Of a stretch of 6,442 nt of DNA, positions 5,106-6,442 are shown one piece after another; the first letter of the stretch is position 1, and each line of letters begins with the position of its first letter. The notes beneath the pieces are model-generated. The model was not told the DNA's origin and made no database searches. It worked only from the letters and a program-made list of their open reading frames with translations. The DNA lies in assembly GCA_943845485.1 (NCBI GenBank), contig CALTNV010000026.1, positions 1 to 6,442 of the forward strand. The letters run 5' to 3'. The DNA comes from an uncultured Flavobacteriales bacterium. Its GTDB lineage: Bacteria; Bacteroidota; Bacteroidia; Flavobacteriales; CALTNV01. A program made the translations under genes and the position numbers.

Positions 5106-6442
5106 GTGAAAAAACTACTATTTATATTCCTAATCATTTCCTACCCTCTTTTAACTGAGGCTCAAACAAATAAGGTTTTTTATAAAGAAAAAGCCTCTAG
5201 TATTGTTGCAAAAAGTAATAAAGTTTTTTTGAAAAATGAGCGGGTTACATTTGTTCAATTTAATCCAAATGAAAGTATTCCTGTTTCTCAAGCAAATAAT
5301 ATTTTAAATTCTTTTATAGATAAAAGTACCGGAGGAATATCAAATTTTAAATTTTTAGAAAGAAAAACAGATGATTTAGGTTTTACCTTAATTAAGTATC
5401 AACAGCAATTAAATAATCTTCTAGTAGAAGATGCTATTTATTATGTTCATTCAAAAAACAATGCGATTGTTTCAGTAAATGGAGACTACTATAATAATAT
5501 TAAAAGTAATTCAACTTTCAATGCTGGTGTTTCTTCAACAGAAGCAATACAGCTAGCTAAAAATTATTTAAGAGACAAGCCATATCAATGGGATGATCAA
5601 ATTGTTGAAGCTCCAATTCAAGTGATTGTTGTGGATGATAATAATGTTGCTCATACAACCTATAAAGTAGATTTATATAGTCATAAACCATTAGCAAGAA
5701 AATATATTTATGTGGATATTCATTCTAAAAAGGTTATAAAATCTAAACAAAGAATATGTCATGGAGATGAAGTAGGTTCTGCAGAAACCAGATATAGTGG
5801 TGTCAAACAAATTACAACAGATAGTTATAATGGAAGTTATAGATTAAGAGAAACTGGTAGAGGAGGTGGAATTAATACTTATGATATGAATGAGTCAACA
5901 AATTATAATGATGCAGTTGATTTTATTGATAATGATAATTATTGGGATGAAACACTAAATGATGACGATGTTGCTTTTGATGTTCATTACGGTGCAGAAA
6001 TGACCTACGATTTTTTCTATAATTGGTTTGGTAGAAATTCTTATGATGATAATGGTGCACCAATTAATAGCTTTGTTCATTTTGACGTTAACTTTGATAA
6101 TGCCTTTTGGGATGGGTACTCCATGACTTATGGAGATGGCGACTTTTTGAACCCTTTAACAACGATTGATATAGTTGGGCATGAAATTACACATGCAGTA
6201 ACTCAACATTCAGCAAACTTGGTCTATCAAGATGAGTCAGGAGCTTTAAATGAGTCTTTTAGTGATATTTTCGGAATTTCAGTAGAATTTATAAATAGAC
6301 CAGCAGTAGCTGATTGGGTTTTAGGTGATGATTTAGGTTTTGTTGTTCGAAATATGGCTGATCCAAACTCTGAAGGAGATCCTCATACTAGAAATGGTAA
6401 CAATTGGGCACCTTTAGGAGGTGCAGATAATGGAGGTGTACA
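5106..6442 (+). CDS. Secreted M4 (thermolysin-like) zinc metalloprotease, 3' end outside window
   Basis: The frame stays open for 445 codons to the window edge. It starts at GTG (5106), preceded directly by an in-frame TAA, and gives a classic signal peptide: two Lys, a hydrophobic core and T-E-A before Q20, the likely cut site. An FTP-type propeptide (about 39-120, with G92-F-T-L-I-K-Y-Q) and a PepSY-like part (about 139-216) follow, then the catalytic domain from about 225 (Y-S-G...R-L-R-E-T-G-R-G). Zinc ligands are H359-E-I-T-H363 and E383 in G-A-L-N-E-S-F-S-D-I-F-G; the 24-residue spacing from H359 to E383 equals thermolysin H142 to E166. E360 is the catalytic base. The last two bases are CA after D-N-G-G-V, where thermolysin has catalytic His231. 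The enzyme probably degrades proteins outside the cell after autoprocessing. A type IX secretion sorting domain would be expected at the unseen C-terminus. Confidence 0.96.
   Translation, partial: MKKLLFIFLIISYPLLTEAQTNKVFYKEKASSIVAKSNKVFLKNERVTFVQFNPNESIPVSQANNILNSFIDKSTGGISNFKFLERKTDDLGFTLIKYQQQLNNLLVEDAIYYVHSKNNAIVSVNGDYYNNIKSNSTFNAGVSSTEAIQLAKNYLRDKPYQWDDQIVEAPIQVIVVDDNNVAHTTYKVDLYSHKPLARKYIYVDIHSKKVIKSKQRICHGDEVGSAETRYSGVKQITTDSYNGSYRLRETGRGGGINTYDMNESTNYNDAVDFIDNDNYWDETLNDDDVAFDVHYGAEMTYDFFYNWFGRNSYDDNGAPINSFVHFDVNFDNAFWDGYSMTYGDGDFLNPLTTIDIVGHEITHAVTQHSANLVYQDESGALNESFSDIFGISVEFINRPAVADWVLGDDLGFVVRNMADPNSEGDPHTRNGNNWAPLGGADNGGV

Overview
The window is AT-rich (roughly one third G+C by eye) and looks like chromosomal DNA from a member of the Bacteroidota, most likely a flavobacterium. 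The evidence is the LipB, DprA and secreted M4 protease sequences, a good match to the Bacteroidota -7 promoter element (TAnnTTTG) in front of lipB, and no clear Shine-Dalgarno sequences. I cannot name a species.

Left part (33-4027, all on the minus strand, read right to left): a compact five-gene cluster with gaps of 23, 7, 9 and 11 bases, probably one operon. The order is lipB (octanoyltransferase for lipoate attachment), a membrane-anchored serine hydrolase of the beta-lactamase/NylB type, a 134-residue protein of unknown function, dprA (DNA processing, loads RecA onto incoming single-stranded DNA; TTG start) and pnuC (nicotinamide mononucleotide/riboside-type transporter). The pnuC reading frame ends early, inside a perfect 30-bp inverted repeat that touches base 1, so its last membrane helix is missing. 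This could be an assembly or amplification artefact, or a real inverted duplication.

Middle (4028-4126): a 99-base divergent promoter region between lipB and a short-chain dehydrogenase/reductase gene. The SDR (4127-4918, plus strand) keeps the nucleotide-binding glycine motif but has Ser and Arg where the catalytic Tyr and Lys of classical SDRs sit. It is closed by a strong intrinsic terminator (4939-4968).

Right part (5106 to the window edge, plus strand): the start of a secreted, thermolysin-like M4 metalloprotease with a signal peptide, a propeptide and a complete zinc site. The window stops two bases into the codon for the expected catalytic histidine.

The genes are mostly housekeeping plus one secreted protease. 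I see no defence system, CRISPR array, mobile element, tRNA or rRNA, and nothing that clearly forms a new multi-gene system. The points most worth a second look are the edge palindrome that cuts pnuC, the non-classical SDR active site, and the unexplained hydrolase and small unknown protein between lipB and dprA.
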